DNA of 64,000 nucleotides from Salinisphaera sp040361255 (lineage in GTDB: Bacteria; Pseudomonadota; Gammaproteobacteria; Nevskiales; Salinisphaeraceae), in assembly GCF_040361255.1 (NCBI RefSeq), contig NZ_APNG01000002.1, positions 254,561 through 318,560 of the forward strand. Reading direction: 5' to 3'. The translations under genes were made by a program, and so were the position numbers. Below, one piece after another: positions 53,378 through 60,720 of the stretch. The notes under the pieces are model-generated. The model worked only from the letters and a program-made list of their open reading frames with translations, did no database searches and was not told the origin of the DNA. How positions within the stretch are numbered: position 1 is the first letter of the stretch; each line of letters opens with the position of its first letter.

Positions 53378-54882
53378 AGCGCGTGCCGCTGCTGTGGCTG
53401 GCTGCCGCCGTCATCGCGGCGGCCGCGCTCGCCCCCGTCGTCGTACTGGTATTCATGAGCCTGAATGCCGATGTGCTATTCGACGGGCGCAGTATCGAAA
53501 TCCTGATCAACACCGGCCTGCTTGGCCTGCTCACGGTCGCCGGTGCTGTGATCATCGGCGTGCCGCTGGCGATCGTGACTACTTATACGGCCATGCCGCT
53601 GCGCCGGCTATGGGTGGCCCTGCTCGCCGCACCACTGGCCGTGCCCAGCTATCTGGGCGCATTCGCCTTCTTTGCTGCCTTCGGCCAGGGTGGCGAAATC
53701 GACGCGCTCACCGGCATTGCCACCCCGCGCGCCGAGGGGCTGATCGGCGCGACGCTGGTGATGACGCTCTATACCTATCCGTTCGTGTTCCTTGCCACGC
53801 GCGCTGCGCTGCAGACACTGGATGCCAACGTGGTCGATGCCGCGCGCACGCTCGGACTGCCATTGCCGGCCGCACTATTGCGTATCGTGCTGCCACGCGC
53901 CGCCAACGGTATCGCCGCCGGCGCGCTATTGGTCGCGCTGTATACCCTGTCGGATTTCGCGACCCCGGAGATCATGCACCTGGATACGTTCACCCGCATG
54001 ATCTATGTCGAATACAACGCCTTCGGCCTGGATCGTGCGGCGTTGATGTCGTTGCAGCTGCTGGCCCTGGTGGTCTGCGTGCTGGTGCTAGAAGCGCGTA
54101 TTCGCGTACGCCGCGAACGCCCGGGGCGCGTGCTGCGTTTGACGCTGGGCTGGCCGCTGCGCGTGGCGGCCACGCTGCTCGCGGTCGCGGTGCTCGCGGC
54201 CGCGTTGGTCCTGCCGATCGGAATATTCCTGCTCTGGCTGATACGTGAAGGCGGCGCCGGCTTCGAGTTCGGCTATGCGCTCAATTCCGCCTACGCCGCG
54301 CTTCTGGTTGCCGGTGCGGCGGTCACCGTGGCCTTGCCGCTGGCCTATGCGGCAAGCACGGGCTGGTTCGGCAAGTTGTGTGAGCGCGCCAGCTATCTGG
54401 GTTTCGGTATTCCCGGCATCGTCATGGGCACAGCACTCGTCTATCTGGGCCTGCGCGTACCCGTGCTCTACCAGACGCTGGCGCTGATGGTCGCCGCACT
54501 CACCCTGCGTTTTCTGCCGCTGGCCGTGGGCAGCGTGCGCTCCAGCACCGAGCGCGTGGAATCGAGTCTGATCGGTGCCGCACGCAGCCTCGGCGCCACA
54601 CCGGCCGAGGCTTTCAGGCGGGTTAGCCTGCCGCTGATTCTGCCCGGCATCGTGGCCGGGGCCGCGCTGGTATTTCTGGAAGCCATGCGCGAATTGCCGG
54701 CGACCCTGCTGCTTCGGCCGAACGAATTCGATACCCTTGCCACCTATCTCTGGCGTGTCTACGAAGCCGGTTACCTCGGGCGCGGCGCGTTGCCCGCCCT
54801 GGCGTTGATCGCCGTATCGGCAATTGCGCTCGTACTCATGCTTTCCGGCGAGGCACGCCGTCAGCGCACCCTCGGTGTGTAG
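53374..54882 (+). CDS. Ferric-iron ABC transporter permease
   Basis: A 502-aa fused permease with two sets of about six helices. Each half ends in an EAA-type loop contacting the ATPase: PAALLRIVLPRAANGIAAG near 170 and PAEAFRRVSLPLILPGIVAG near 415. This single-chain arrangement is that of FbpB/SfuB permeases. Fifteen bases before the ATPase gene. Confidence 0.92.
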   Translation: MKRVPLLWLAAAVIAAAALAPVVVLVFMSLNADVLFDGRSIEILINTGLLGLLTVAGAVIIGVPLAIVTTYTAMPLRRLWVALLAAPLAVPSYLGAFAFFAAFGQGGEIDALTGIATPRAEGLIGATLVMTLYTYPFVFLATRAALQTLDANVVDAARTLGLPLPAALLRIVLPRAANGIAAGALLVALYTLSDFATPEIMHLDTFTRMIYVEYNAFGLDRAALMSLQLLALVVCVLVLEARIRVRRERPGRVLRLTLGWPLRVAATLLAVAVLAAALVLPIGIFLLWLIREGGAGFEFGYALNSAYAALLVAGAAVTVALPLAYAASTGWFGKLCERASYLGFGIPGIVMGTALVYLGLRVPVLYQTLALMVAALTLRFLPLAVGSVRSSTERVESSLIGAARSLGATPAEAFRRVSLPLILPGIVAGAALVFLEAMRELPATLLLRPNEFDTLATYLWRVYEAGYLGRGALPALALIAVSAIALVLMLSGEARRQRTLGV

Positions 54883-54897
54883 ACAGGACAACAGCCC

Positions 54898-55938
54898 ATG
54901 CTAGAAATCGACAATCTGTCGATCCGTTATGACAATGCCCCGGCGGTCGAAGACTTCAGTCTGGCACTCGCGGACGACGAAATCGTAACCCTGGTCGGGC
55001 CGACCGGTTGCGGCAAGACCAGCGTGCTACGCGCCGTCGCGGGCCTGATCGCGCCGTCGGCGGGCGAGATCCGTATCGGCGCCCACCGTATCGATGCAAA
55101 ACGCCAGGTACCGCCGGAAAAACGCGGCGTCGGCCTGGTGTTTCAGGATTTCGCGCTGTTTCCGCATCTCAACGTTGAAGACAATATCGCCTTTCGCCTG
55201 AAGGATCGCGCGCCGGCCCGCCATTGGCTGTACACGCTGGGCATGGAAAAGCATCGTCATGCCATGCCCGATACGCTCTCCGGCGGCCAGAAACAGCGCG
55301 TGGCCCTGGCCCGCGCCCTGGCCCATGCGCCGTCGGTGCTGTTGCTCGACGAACCGCTGGCCAGCCTCGATGCCGCACTCAAGGCCGAACTGCGCTGGCA
55401 GATTCGCCAGGCCCTGAAGGCCGCGCGCGTACCGGCGATCTGGGTCACCCACGATCAGACCGAAGCGCTGTCGGTCGGCGATCGCATGGGCGTGATGCGC
55501 GCCGGCCGGCTCGAACAGCTCGATCGGGCCGATGTGTGTTTTCGCAAACCCGCGACCCGGTTCGTTGCCCGTTTTCTCGGCGATGCCGCCTTCGTGCCCG
55601 GCTGGATCGAGGCCGACCGCGTGCATACGGATCTTGGCGACACACCGCTGGATGACGCCCATTATGGCCACGGTGATCGCGTGGATGTACTGGTACGCCC
55701 GGACGATCTCGCACTTCGTCGTAAAACTGACGGCAACAGTCGTATTGAATGGAGCCGCTACGAAGGCGAAACCCGACTGCATGGCGTTCGCCTCAAGCAA
55801 GGCGAGCAACTGCTCGTGCGCACCAACCACGAAGATCGCTTCGAGGATGGCGAGTCGGTCGACATGCGCATCTGTGCCGGCCATGCGCTGGCTCTGTTCG
55901 AGCGCTCGGCACGCGAAGCGCGCGCTGAACCGGCATGA
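54898..55938 (+). CDS. Ferric-iron ABC transporter ATP-binding protein
   Basis: A 346-aa ATPase: Walker A GPTGCGKTS (about 33–41), Q-loop LVFQDFALFPHL, signature LSGGQKQRVALARAL near 125, Walker B VLLLDEPLASLDA near 148, switch His in IWVTHDQTEAL. A C-terminal TOBE-type regulatory region follows (about 250–340). Completes the FbpABC-type importer. Followed by a short AT-rich gap and a convergent broken gene. Confidence 0.93.
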   Translation: MLEIDNLSIRYDNAPAVEDFSLALADDEIVTLVGPTGCGKTSVLRAVAGLIAPSAGEIRIGAHRIDAKRQVPPEKRGVGLVFQDFALFPHLNVEDNIAFRLKDRAPARHWLYTLGMEKHRHAMPDTLSGGQKQRVALARALAHAPSVLLLDEPLASLDAALKAELRWQIRQALKAARVPAIWVTHDQTEALSVGDRMGVMRAGRLEQLDRADVCFRKPATRFVARFLGDAAFVPGWIEADRVHTDLGDTPLDDAHYGHGDRVDVLVRPDDLALRRKTDGNSRIEWSRYEGETRLHGVRLKQGEQLLVRTNHEDRFEDGESVDMRICAGHALALFERSAREARAEPA

Positions 55939-55972
55939 ACTGAATTAACAAACAATAACTTATATCGCGTTT

Positions 55973-56449
55973 TTAATCGCGTTTCGATAGTTTAATCAAT
56001 ACCGCGCCCAGGAGCGCGCCGAGCAGCGTCAGGGCCGCACTCACGCCAAAGGTCAGGCGAAACGCATCCGCCGGACCGATCAACCAGCCGGCAACGGTCG
56101 GCCCGATCAGCTGGCCGGCGGCAAAGAATACGGTGACATAACTCACCGCCAGCGGTGCCTGATCGATATTCACCCGTTCCGTCGAGGCCGCCAGCGACGA
56201 GGTGAACATGCCGGTCACGGCCGCACCCAGAATCACGTAATGGGCGGCGAAGCCGAACAACGAAGGCGATAACACCGGCAACACGGTGCTCACGAACGCC
56301 AGGCTCATGGCCAGCGTCAGGCTCTGGGCGCGCCCGAGCCGATCGGACAGATTGCCCCAGAGCGGGCCGAACAGAATACCCAGCATTCCCATGAACGACG
56401 CCAGCGCCCCGGCGACATCGTCCTCGTTCGTGTAGCCGATCGGTCGCAT
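55973..56449 (-). pseudogene. 5'-truncated MFS transporter (YbfB-type)
   Basis: Only about 158 codons, covering the last five helices of a twelve-helix major facilitator: GILFGPLWGNLSDRLGRAQ (MFS loop motif), then TLAMSLAFVSTVLPVLS, AGQLIGPTVAGWLIG and a final helix ending LIKLSKRD. The first seven helices are missing; the reading frame instead meets the 5' part of another gene at about 56425–56446. Non-functional as a transporter by family knowledge, unless the short form has another role. Confidence 0.75.
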
Positions 56450-56546
56450 CCCAGGGAAAGCCCTTCCATGCCCGCCTATCGTCGTGCAGCGTCAAGTACA
56501 GCAAGGCGAGCACGGCCGCGTCGATTTTATCGTCATCAGGTTCCAT
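56425..56546 (-). pseudogene. 5' fragment of a DUF6429-like gene
   Basis: Minus-strand ATG at 56546 encodes MEPDDDKIDAAVLALLYLTL then HDDRRAWKGFPWD and DRLHERG, resembling the N-terminus of DUF6429 small proteins; the family match then stops and the frame runs into the transporter remnant. So two gene pieces are fused, probably by a deletion next to the integron array. Confidence 0.6.
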
Positions 56547-56683
56547 AAGCGGACATTACCGCGACCGCTCAGCAATATCCAAATCGGCTCGAACCGATTC
56601 CGAGCGCCTCAAAGCGCTGCGGGTGACCGGCGCCGAATGTGGCAATGCAAGACCTGACCCCACCGCCCTTCGCTATCTGTTCA

Positions 56684-56757
56684 CATAACGCCAAAGCTCA
56701 GTTGCCGGCCGAAGCGCGGCAGCGCTTTGGGCGGTCAACTGCAGCGACCAGTTAGGT
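56684..56757 (-). other. attC1 (distal end of the array)
   Basis: 74-bp short-class site. Right box GTTAGGT at 56751–56757, left box CATAACG at 56684–56690, inner arms with a GCGCTGCCGCGC hairpin top. Overlaps the DUF2442 stop codon. Last site before chromosomal sequence. Confidence 0.85.
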
Positions 56758-57024
56758 TTTTGATGGACGATATTCCACCGACTTTTTTCCCTCTAGAAGA
56801 CCTAGAACCGATATGTCTTCATCTACGTCGGGCCAGTGAATGCCTTCTCCCTCGCCCAGCAGTTCGAAGTTCGAAAGCTGTTCGGGCGTAGCGCGTGCAA
56901 GACGAGGGAACCACACGAGCGGGACCGACAAAACCCGGCCATCGCTAAGCGAGACCACAAGCTCTTCGCTTGTGCATTTAACTTGAGTCGCATGTGGCAC
57001 GACATCAATTGCTAAAGAACTCAT
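56752..57024 (-). CDS. DUF2442 protein (cassette gene, possible antitoxin)
   Basis: A 90-aa protein with the DUF2442 pattern: VKCTSEELVVSLSDGRVLSVPL, WFPRLARATPEQLSNFEL and GIHWPDVDEDISVLGLL. DUF2442 genes often follow DUF4160 genes and the pair is thought to be toxin–antitoxin-like. It overlaps the upstream DUF4160 gene by 20 bases, so the two are coupled. Its TAA lies inside attC1, as usual for cassette genes. Function not proven. Confidence 0.85.
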   Translation of the reverse strand: MSSLAIDVVPHATQVKCTSEELVVSLSDGRVLSVPLVWFPRLARATPEQLSNFELLGEGEGIHWPDVDEDISVLGLLEGKKSVEYRPSKT

Positions 57025-57241
57025 TCCATGCCTCCATTAACGTATTTCGATGTTTCTCGACCAGCTTGAATAGCTCGTTGAGTTCATGAGCTGCAAAGCC
57101 CGTGCTTGAAGCAAGTGATACAGGTTCCAGCCAAAACTTCGCTAACATGCGCTCTCGCTGAACGTGGATATGCACGGGTTCGCTATTTTCGTTCGCGTAG
57201 AAGAAAAACCGGTATCCACCTATGCGTAATACGGTTGGCAA
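57005..57241 (-). CDS. DUF4160 protein (cassette gene, possible toxin partner)
   Basis: A 78-aa protein: PTVLRIGGYRFFFYANENSE, PVHIHVQRERMLAKFWLEPV and a C-terminal helix LFKLVEKHRNTLMEAWNEFF, all typical of DUF4160. The first gene after attC2 in array orientation, with its start 18 bases from the recombination core. Paired with the overlapping DUF2442 gene. Such pairs may stabilise cassette arrays. Confidence 0.87.
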   Translation of the reverse strand: MPTVLRIGGYRFFFYANENSEPVHIHVQRERMLAKFWLEPVSLASSTGFAAHELNELFKLVEKHRNTLMEAWNEFFSN

Positions 57242-57258
57242 GACAAAACCTCTTTTAA

Positions 57259-57333
57259 ACCTAACGCCGAAGCTCAGTTGCCGCCCGAAGCGCGGCAGCG
57301 CTTCGGGCGGTCAACTGCAGCGAACTGTTGGGT
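57259..57333 (-). other. attC2
   Basis: 75-bp short-class site; boxes ACCTAACG (57259–57266) and GTTGGGT (57327–57333). The central stem GCCCGAAGCGC / GCGCTTCGGGC is almost perfect. Confidence 0.9.
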
Positions 57334-57441
57334 GACGCTAGCCACTCTATTACGCAAAGTGACTGAATCCCTAGACAAGCCAGGGGCACCCAGTTGCAGC
57401 CTCTAAATGAGCGGTTTTAATTCCACGCGAAACAATTAGCT

Positions 57442-57597
57442 CTATTTGCCTTTCGACGGCGGGGCATTGCCGCGGTTACCCCCAGAAGGATTGCCGGTGG
57501 TGCTCGGCCAGCCACCAGGAGCACCGTAACCTTTGCCGCCGCCACTCGAACCGCCTTTACTACCTCCACCGCTACTCTTTCCACTTCCTTTACCCAT
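57442..57597 (-). CDS. 51-aa glycine-rich basic protein (cassette gene)
   Basis: Small gene: MGKGSGKSSGGGSKGG then GYGAPGGWPSTTGNPSGGN and a PPSKGK tail; about 40 percent glycine with many Ser and Lys, no helix-forming hydrophobics, likely unstructured. It has a strong GGAGG ribosome site five bases before the ATG, so it is very probably translated. I recognise no function. The 108 bases after its stop hold nothing supported before attC2. Confidence 0.75.
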   Translation of the reverse strand: MGKGSGKSSGGGSKGGSSGGGKGYGAPGGWPSTTGNPSGGNRGNAPPSKGK

Positions 57598-57669
57598 ACA
57601 TCCTCCGTTTTAATGCACGCCGGATATTTATCCTATTAAGCTCGCTCCGGCGACGAACTTAATTGTTAG

Positions 57670-57772
57670 ACCCAACGCCGAAGCTCAGTTGCCGCCGGAG
57701 TGGCCGTAGGCCGCGGAGGGAACCCGAAGCGCGACAGCGCTTTGGGCGGTCAACTGCAGCGACCTGTTGGGT
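57670..57772 (-). other. attC3
   Basis: 103-bp long-class site: the short-class core plus an extra hairpin-forming GGAGTGGCCGTAGGCCGCGG segment. Boxes ACCCAACG (57670–57677) and GTTGGGT (57766–57772). The stop codon of the GIY-YIG gene lies within it. Confidence 0.9.
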
Positions 57773-58094
57773 TTTTGTTGCTACCTGGTGCCACATACTC
57801 GGAACTGAGCTGCTTAAATTTCGGCCATCGGTTATAACCAATGCCAGGATTATTGGCTCGATGCGTACGAATCAGCTCCAGCTCCTTTCGGTTGATTTCG
57901 GCTCTGTTGGCGGTGTCCGATTCCCACAGAATTTCCCGGGTAATTGTGAAGCATTGCCGATCGGCTGCCGAGAAGTCCGCGGCGATTAAAGCGCTGTCAG
58001 CGCTACCGAAATAGTTGATGCTATTCGTCCTATCTTGCCCGATGTAGATCTTTCCATTCGGATAAGTAATTCGGTAAACGACTGCTTTGCTCAT
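57750..58094 (-). CDS. GIY-YIG nuclease-family protein (cassette gene)
   Basis: A 114-aa single-domain protein. VYRITYPNGKIYIGQD (about residues 6–21) holds the variant GIY and YIG strands, with an intervening gly-asn turn; KELELIRTHRANNPGIGYNR near 85 contains the metal-binding Glu and the closing Asn. The start at 58094 is preferred over the in-frame ATG at 58118, which falls on the attC4 box. The last eleven residues are encoded by attC3 itself. Possibly a restriction-like or repair nuclease. Confidence 0.78.
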   Translation of the reverse strand: MSKAVVYRITYPNGKIYIGQDRTNSINYFGSADSALIAADFSAADRQCFTITREILWESDTANRAEINRKELELIRTHRANNPGIGYNRWPKFKQLSSEYVAPGSNKNPTGRCS

Positions 58095-58112
58095 TCGATC
58101 TTTCGACAATAT

Positions 58113-58215
58113 ACCCAACGCCTAAGCTCAGTTGCCGCCGGAGCAGCCGAAGGCTGCGGAGGGTACCCGAAGCGCGGCAGCGCTTTGGGCGGTCAACTGC
58201 AGCGACCTGTTGGGC
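58113..58215 (-). other. attC4
   Basis: 103-bp long-class site, boxes ACCCAACG (58113–58120) and GTTGGGC (58209–58215), with extra hairpin GCAGCCGAAGGCTGC. Overlaps the stop of the 59-aa acidic gene by one base. Confidence 0.9.
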
Positions 58216-58394
58216 TATTTTTTGTCGGGCTCGCTGTCAGTGGTAAAGATTGAGCCGACTGTTTTTTGCTCAGAGTTGGTAGCTATATCCGAACCTCCGT
58301 TATCAGCAGGAGGAGGCGGTTCGGGAACGTTGAGTTCTGCAGTTTCTTCCGGTTGTTGTGCTTCGGCGGAAGTCCCGGGGTCGTCGTCAGGCAT
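58215..58394 (-). CDS. 59-aa acidic, proline-rich protein (cassette gene)
   Basis: MPDDDPGTSAEAQQPEE then a run EPPPPADNGG and end DSEPDKK; net strongly acidic, Pro/Glu/Ser-rich, probably disordered. AGGAAA lies nine bases before the ATG and only 13 bases separate it from the stop of the membrane-protein gene, so they are coupled. Possibly a partner or neutraliser of that protein; no family recognised. Confidence 0.6.
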   Translation of the reverse strand: MPDDDPGTSAEAQQPEETAELNVPEPPPPADNGGSDIATNSEQKTVGSIFTTDSEPDKK

Positions 58395-58407
58395 TTGAAT
58401 TTCCTAG

Positions 58408-58962
58408 CTAAGAATTATTCACGGCATAGAAACCGGCCGCGATAGCGGCGGTTATACACGCACTTGAGAAAGAGCCAATCAAAACCCACGAGGTTCCTCT
58501 CAGCAGCCTCGCTCGCCCTCTATTACTGCGCATGTTGTGCGCGTATGCAAGGTCCATTTTATTAATAAAGCTCGTGAGGAAAACCGCATGCGAGTTCGGT
58601 CTCGAGTGTTTCAGCAGATCGTATGCCTCTCGACTGAACTCTCCCCAACCTCGTTGAGGTATTGAACGGTATCCCTTCCGAATAGGGATCGCATAGAGAC
58701 AGAGACCAAACCCTACAGCGGCTAAAGCCCCGCTCAATAGACCAAAACCTAAAGAGTAAGTTTGCGAGGTTATATATGAACCGTAGCGATCAAACGCAGC
58801 CGTATAGACTCCTATTAATGCTGCAGAAACCCATAAATACGTTCTGGAAACATTCAGCTGATGCTGATTTATATTGACGATGCCTACGAAGTAGTCACGC
58901 ATCACACCGTCTCGGATCGTATCTAAGGATTTCTCGTATTCTTCGTAATTTGGTGAAGGCAT
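58408..58962 (-). CDS. Three-helix membrane protein (cassette gene)
   Basis: A 184-aa protein I do not recognise. Helices at about 42–58 (YLWVSAALIGVYTAAF), 70–96 (GFGLLSGALAAVGFGLCLYAIPI) and 155–180 (WVLIGSFSSACITAAIAAGFYAV) with a soluble loop of some 55 residues between the last two. The layout recalls small membrane effectors of abortive-infection systems, but I see no diagnostic motif. First gene after attC5; followed by the 59-aa acidic gene. Confidence 0.75.
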   Translation of the reverse strand: MPSPNYEEYEKSLDTIRDGVMRDYFVGIVNINQHQLNVSRTYLWVSAALIGVYTAAFDRYGSYITSQTYSLGFGLLSGALAAVGFGLCLYAIPIRKGYRSIPQRGWGEFSREAYDLLKHSRPNSHAVFLTSFINKMDLAYAHNMRSNRGRARLLRGTSWVLIGSFSSACITAAIAAGFYAVNNS

Positions 58963-58972
58963 ATTTATCTAG

Positions 58973-59075
58973 GCCCAACGCCTAAGCTCAGTTGCCGCCG
59001 GAGCGGCCGCAGGCTGCGGAGGGAACCCGAAGCGCGGCAGCGCTTTGGGCGGTCAACTGCAGCGATTTGTTAGGC
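58973..59075 (-). other. attC5
   Basis: 103-bp long-class site; boxes GCCCAACG (58973–58980) and GTTAGGC (59069–59075), with hairpin GCGGCCGCAGGCTGC. Confidence 0.9.
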
Positions 59076-59081
59076 CAATTT

Positions 59082-59273
59082 TTATATAACGGTGACACTT
59101 GGGCTTGCGGGCCTAAATTTCTTGAGTGTGGCTGATACAAATGTCTGGCGATGAGATTTTTTACCCTCGAACCACACGCACGAAATGTTTTCTCCTTCTA
59201 CTTCCTCAACCGTCATGGGCACACCACCTGATTTCAGCTGAACAACATCACCAGCTTTAAAAGACTCACTCAT
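59082..59273 (-). CDS. DUF2158 (YodC-like) protein (cassette gene)
   Basis: A 63-aa protein: FKAGDVVQLKSGGVPMTVEE and ISCVWFEGKKSHRQTF are the DUF2158 signatures; the fold is a small SH3-like barrel. Twelve bases separate it from the upstream Trypco2-like gene, so they share one cassette. Function not established. Confidence 0.88.
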   Translation of the reverse strand: MSESFKAGDVVQLKSGGVPMTVEEVEGENISCVWFEGKKSHRQTFVSATLKKFRPASPSVTVI

Positions 59274-59285
59274 TGTTACCCCTCG

Positions 59286-59645
59286 TTATTTCGTTTCAAG
59301 ATTATCGTACTTCGGGAACGCCACTGGCACGCGAAATTTCACGCGGGACTCAATGCCACGAGATTCACTGCTCTTGCCTCCTGCGCCTACGTTGAGGAGC
59401 GATGCGACCGTTATGCCAACTCCTCCTTTCGTCTCGGTTCCTGAGTTAGCCAAAATAGCGACATCAAAATCGACATGTTCGATAGAACTACGCCGTCCGC
59501 CGATAACTAAATTTCCCGATTCATCTTTAGTCATGAAGGTGTTTATACGCGCCGTAGAACCAGCAGCCTGTAACTGCTTTTGAGCGTCCTCAATACCGGT
59601 TGAGATTTGCATGAGCGTTTCGGTAACGAACTGGCTCAGTTCCAT
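59286..59645 (-). CDS. Trypco2-like protein (cassette gene)
   Basis: A 119-aa protein beginning MELSQFVTETLMQISTGIED. The second half EHVDFDVAILANSGTETKGG and LNVGAGGKSSESRGIESRVKF fits the Trypsin-co-occurring domain 2 pattern (an amphipathic helix, then beta strands with an S-x-E/R-x3-SRVKF end), a small domain found next to effector modules in bacterial conflict systems. The start at 59645 avoids the attC6 box that the longer frame (59672) overlaps. Confidence 0.62.
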   Translation of the reverse strand: MELSQFVTETLMQISTGIEDAQKQLQAAGSTARINTFMTKDESGNLVIGGRRSSIEHVDFDVAILANSGTETKGGVGITVASLLNVGAGGKSSESRGIESRVKFRVPVAFPKYDNLETK

Positions 59646-59659
59646 ATCTACTCCATAAG

Positions 59660-59734
59660 GCCTAACGCCCAAGCTCAGTTGCCGGCCGAAGCGCGGCAGC
59701 GCTTTGGGCGGTCAACTGCAGCGTTTTGTTAGGG
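59660..59734 (-). other. attC6
   Basis: 75-bp short-class site; boxes GCCTAACG (59660–59667) and GTTAGGG (59728–59734). Confidence 0.9.
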
Positions 59735-59745
59735 CTTTAAATTAG

Positions 59746-60633
59746 CTACGTACTTTCCCAATCAACCGGCGCGGTGAACTCGGTTACTTCGAAAGGAACC
59801 CAAGACTCTTCGGCGTTATGCTCGACGTCCGGTGAGAGATTAGCGACCACACCAAAATTAAATTCTATTTCTGAAGGGTCGAACGACACGTGATATGGCT
59901 GGCGTTTTAACCCGGCACGTGTGGCATTTGCGAGCTGGACTGGTTGAAAAGAAAGCAGCCTTTCTAATTGCACCTGATTAAAGTGTAACGACATAGCCAT
60001 ATCCACATCGCCTGGCACGGTGGTTATAGTTGTATATTTGTCATCCTCCATTTTGCCTATGAAACACGATCTGCAAAATGGAGCAACAAATTCCGTTTCA
60101 CTATGCGCACCGGTTCTGCATAAGAAAATCCCAAAGTCGGGATCGTATTCAACAAGCTCAGGATTGCCTTGGATGCTGCTGTTGAGGATTCTGTAGAGCT
60201 GTTCCCAAACAGAATCAATATCTCGAAGATCAAACCGCAATATCGGGTCGAATTTTTTCACTTGATAGAGAATAAATTCGTGGCCGTTGCATAGCGCATA
60301 AAGCTCGGCTCGAATATCTGGATGTATAGCGTAGCTATACGCTTGCTCGACATTAGAGCTTTTAAAAACGTCTTCGCGAGGCGATTTAGCATCGAGAATC
60401 CATAGTGGTTTAGCGTCTGAAAGAAAAACGTAGTCAGGAATTATCGATATTTTTTTCCGCTGAGACCCAATCGAAACGTACGGATGTATTAATGACTTGC
60501 TACGGATAACTCGTCTATCCCCTGCTACTGAGTAGCCTAGAGCTTTTATTATCGGTACGAGCAACTCTTCTCTTACCGAATCTTCTTTGAAATCCGGACC
60601 ATCTAGAACAGTAAAGTCGAAATCTTCAAACAT
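59746..60633 (-). CDS. Stand-alone HsdR-N-type PD-(D/E)XK nuclease (cassette gene)
   Basis: A 295-aa protein. Residues 18–85 match the N-terminal nuclease domain of type I restriction HsdR: EELLVPIIKALGY, then PDYVF (Pro66-Asp67) and WILDAKSP with Asp81-x-Lys83 as the catalytic pair. The rest (to about 290) has no helicase motor. A Cys-containing FCRSCFIG near 185 may bind metal. So this is a nuclease domain without the motor and methylase partners of type I systems, alone in a cassette. Likely anti-DNA defence, by inference. Confidence 0.8.
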   Translation of the reverse strand: MFEDFDFTVLDGPDFKEDSVREELLVPIIKALGYSVAGDRRVIRSKSLIHPYVSIGSQRKKISIIPDYVFLSDAKPLWILDAKSPREDVFKSSNVEQAYSYAIHPDIRAELYALCNGHEFILYQVKKFDPILRFDLRDIDSVWEQLYRILNSSIQGNPELVEYDPDFGIFLCRTGAHSETEFVAPFCRSCFIGKMEDDKYTTITTVPGDVDMAMSLHFNQVQLERLLSFQPVQLANATRAGLKRQPYHVSFDPSEIEFNFGVVANLSPDVEHNAEESWVPFEVTEFTAPVDWEST

Positions 60634-60642
60634 ACGATATAG

Positions 60643-60717
60643 TCCTAACGCCGAAGCTCAGTTGCCGGCCGAAGCGCGCCAGCGCTTTGGGCGGTCAACT
60701 GCAGCGTATCGTTAGAT
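60643..60717 (-). other. attC7
   Basis: 75-bp short-class site; boxes TCCTAACG (60643–60650) and GTTAGAT (60711–60717). One arm reads GCGCGCC instead of GCGCGGC, so the top hairpin has a mismatch. Confidence 0.9.
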
Positions 60718-60720
60718 TTA

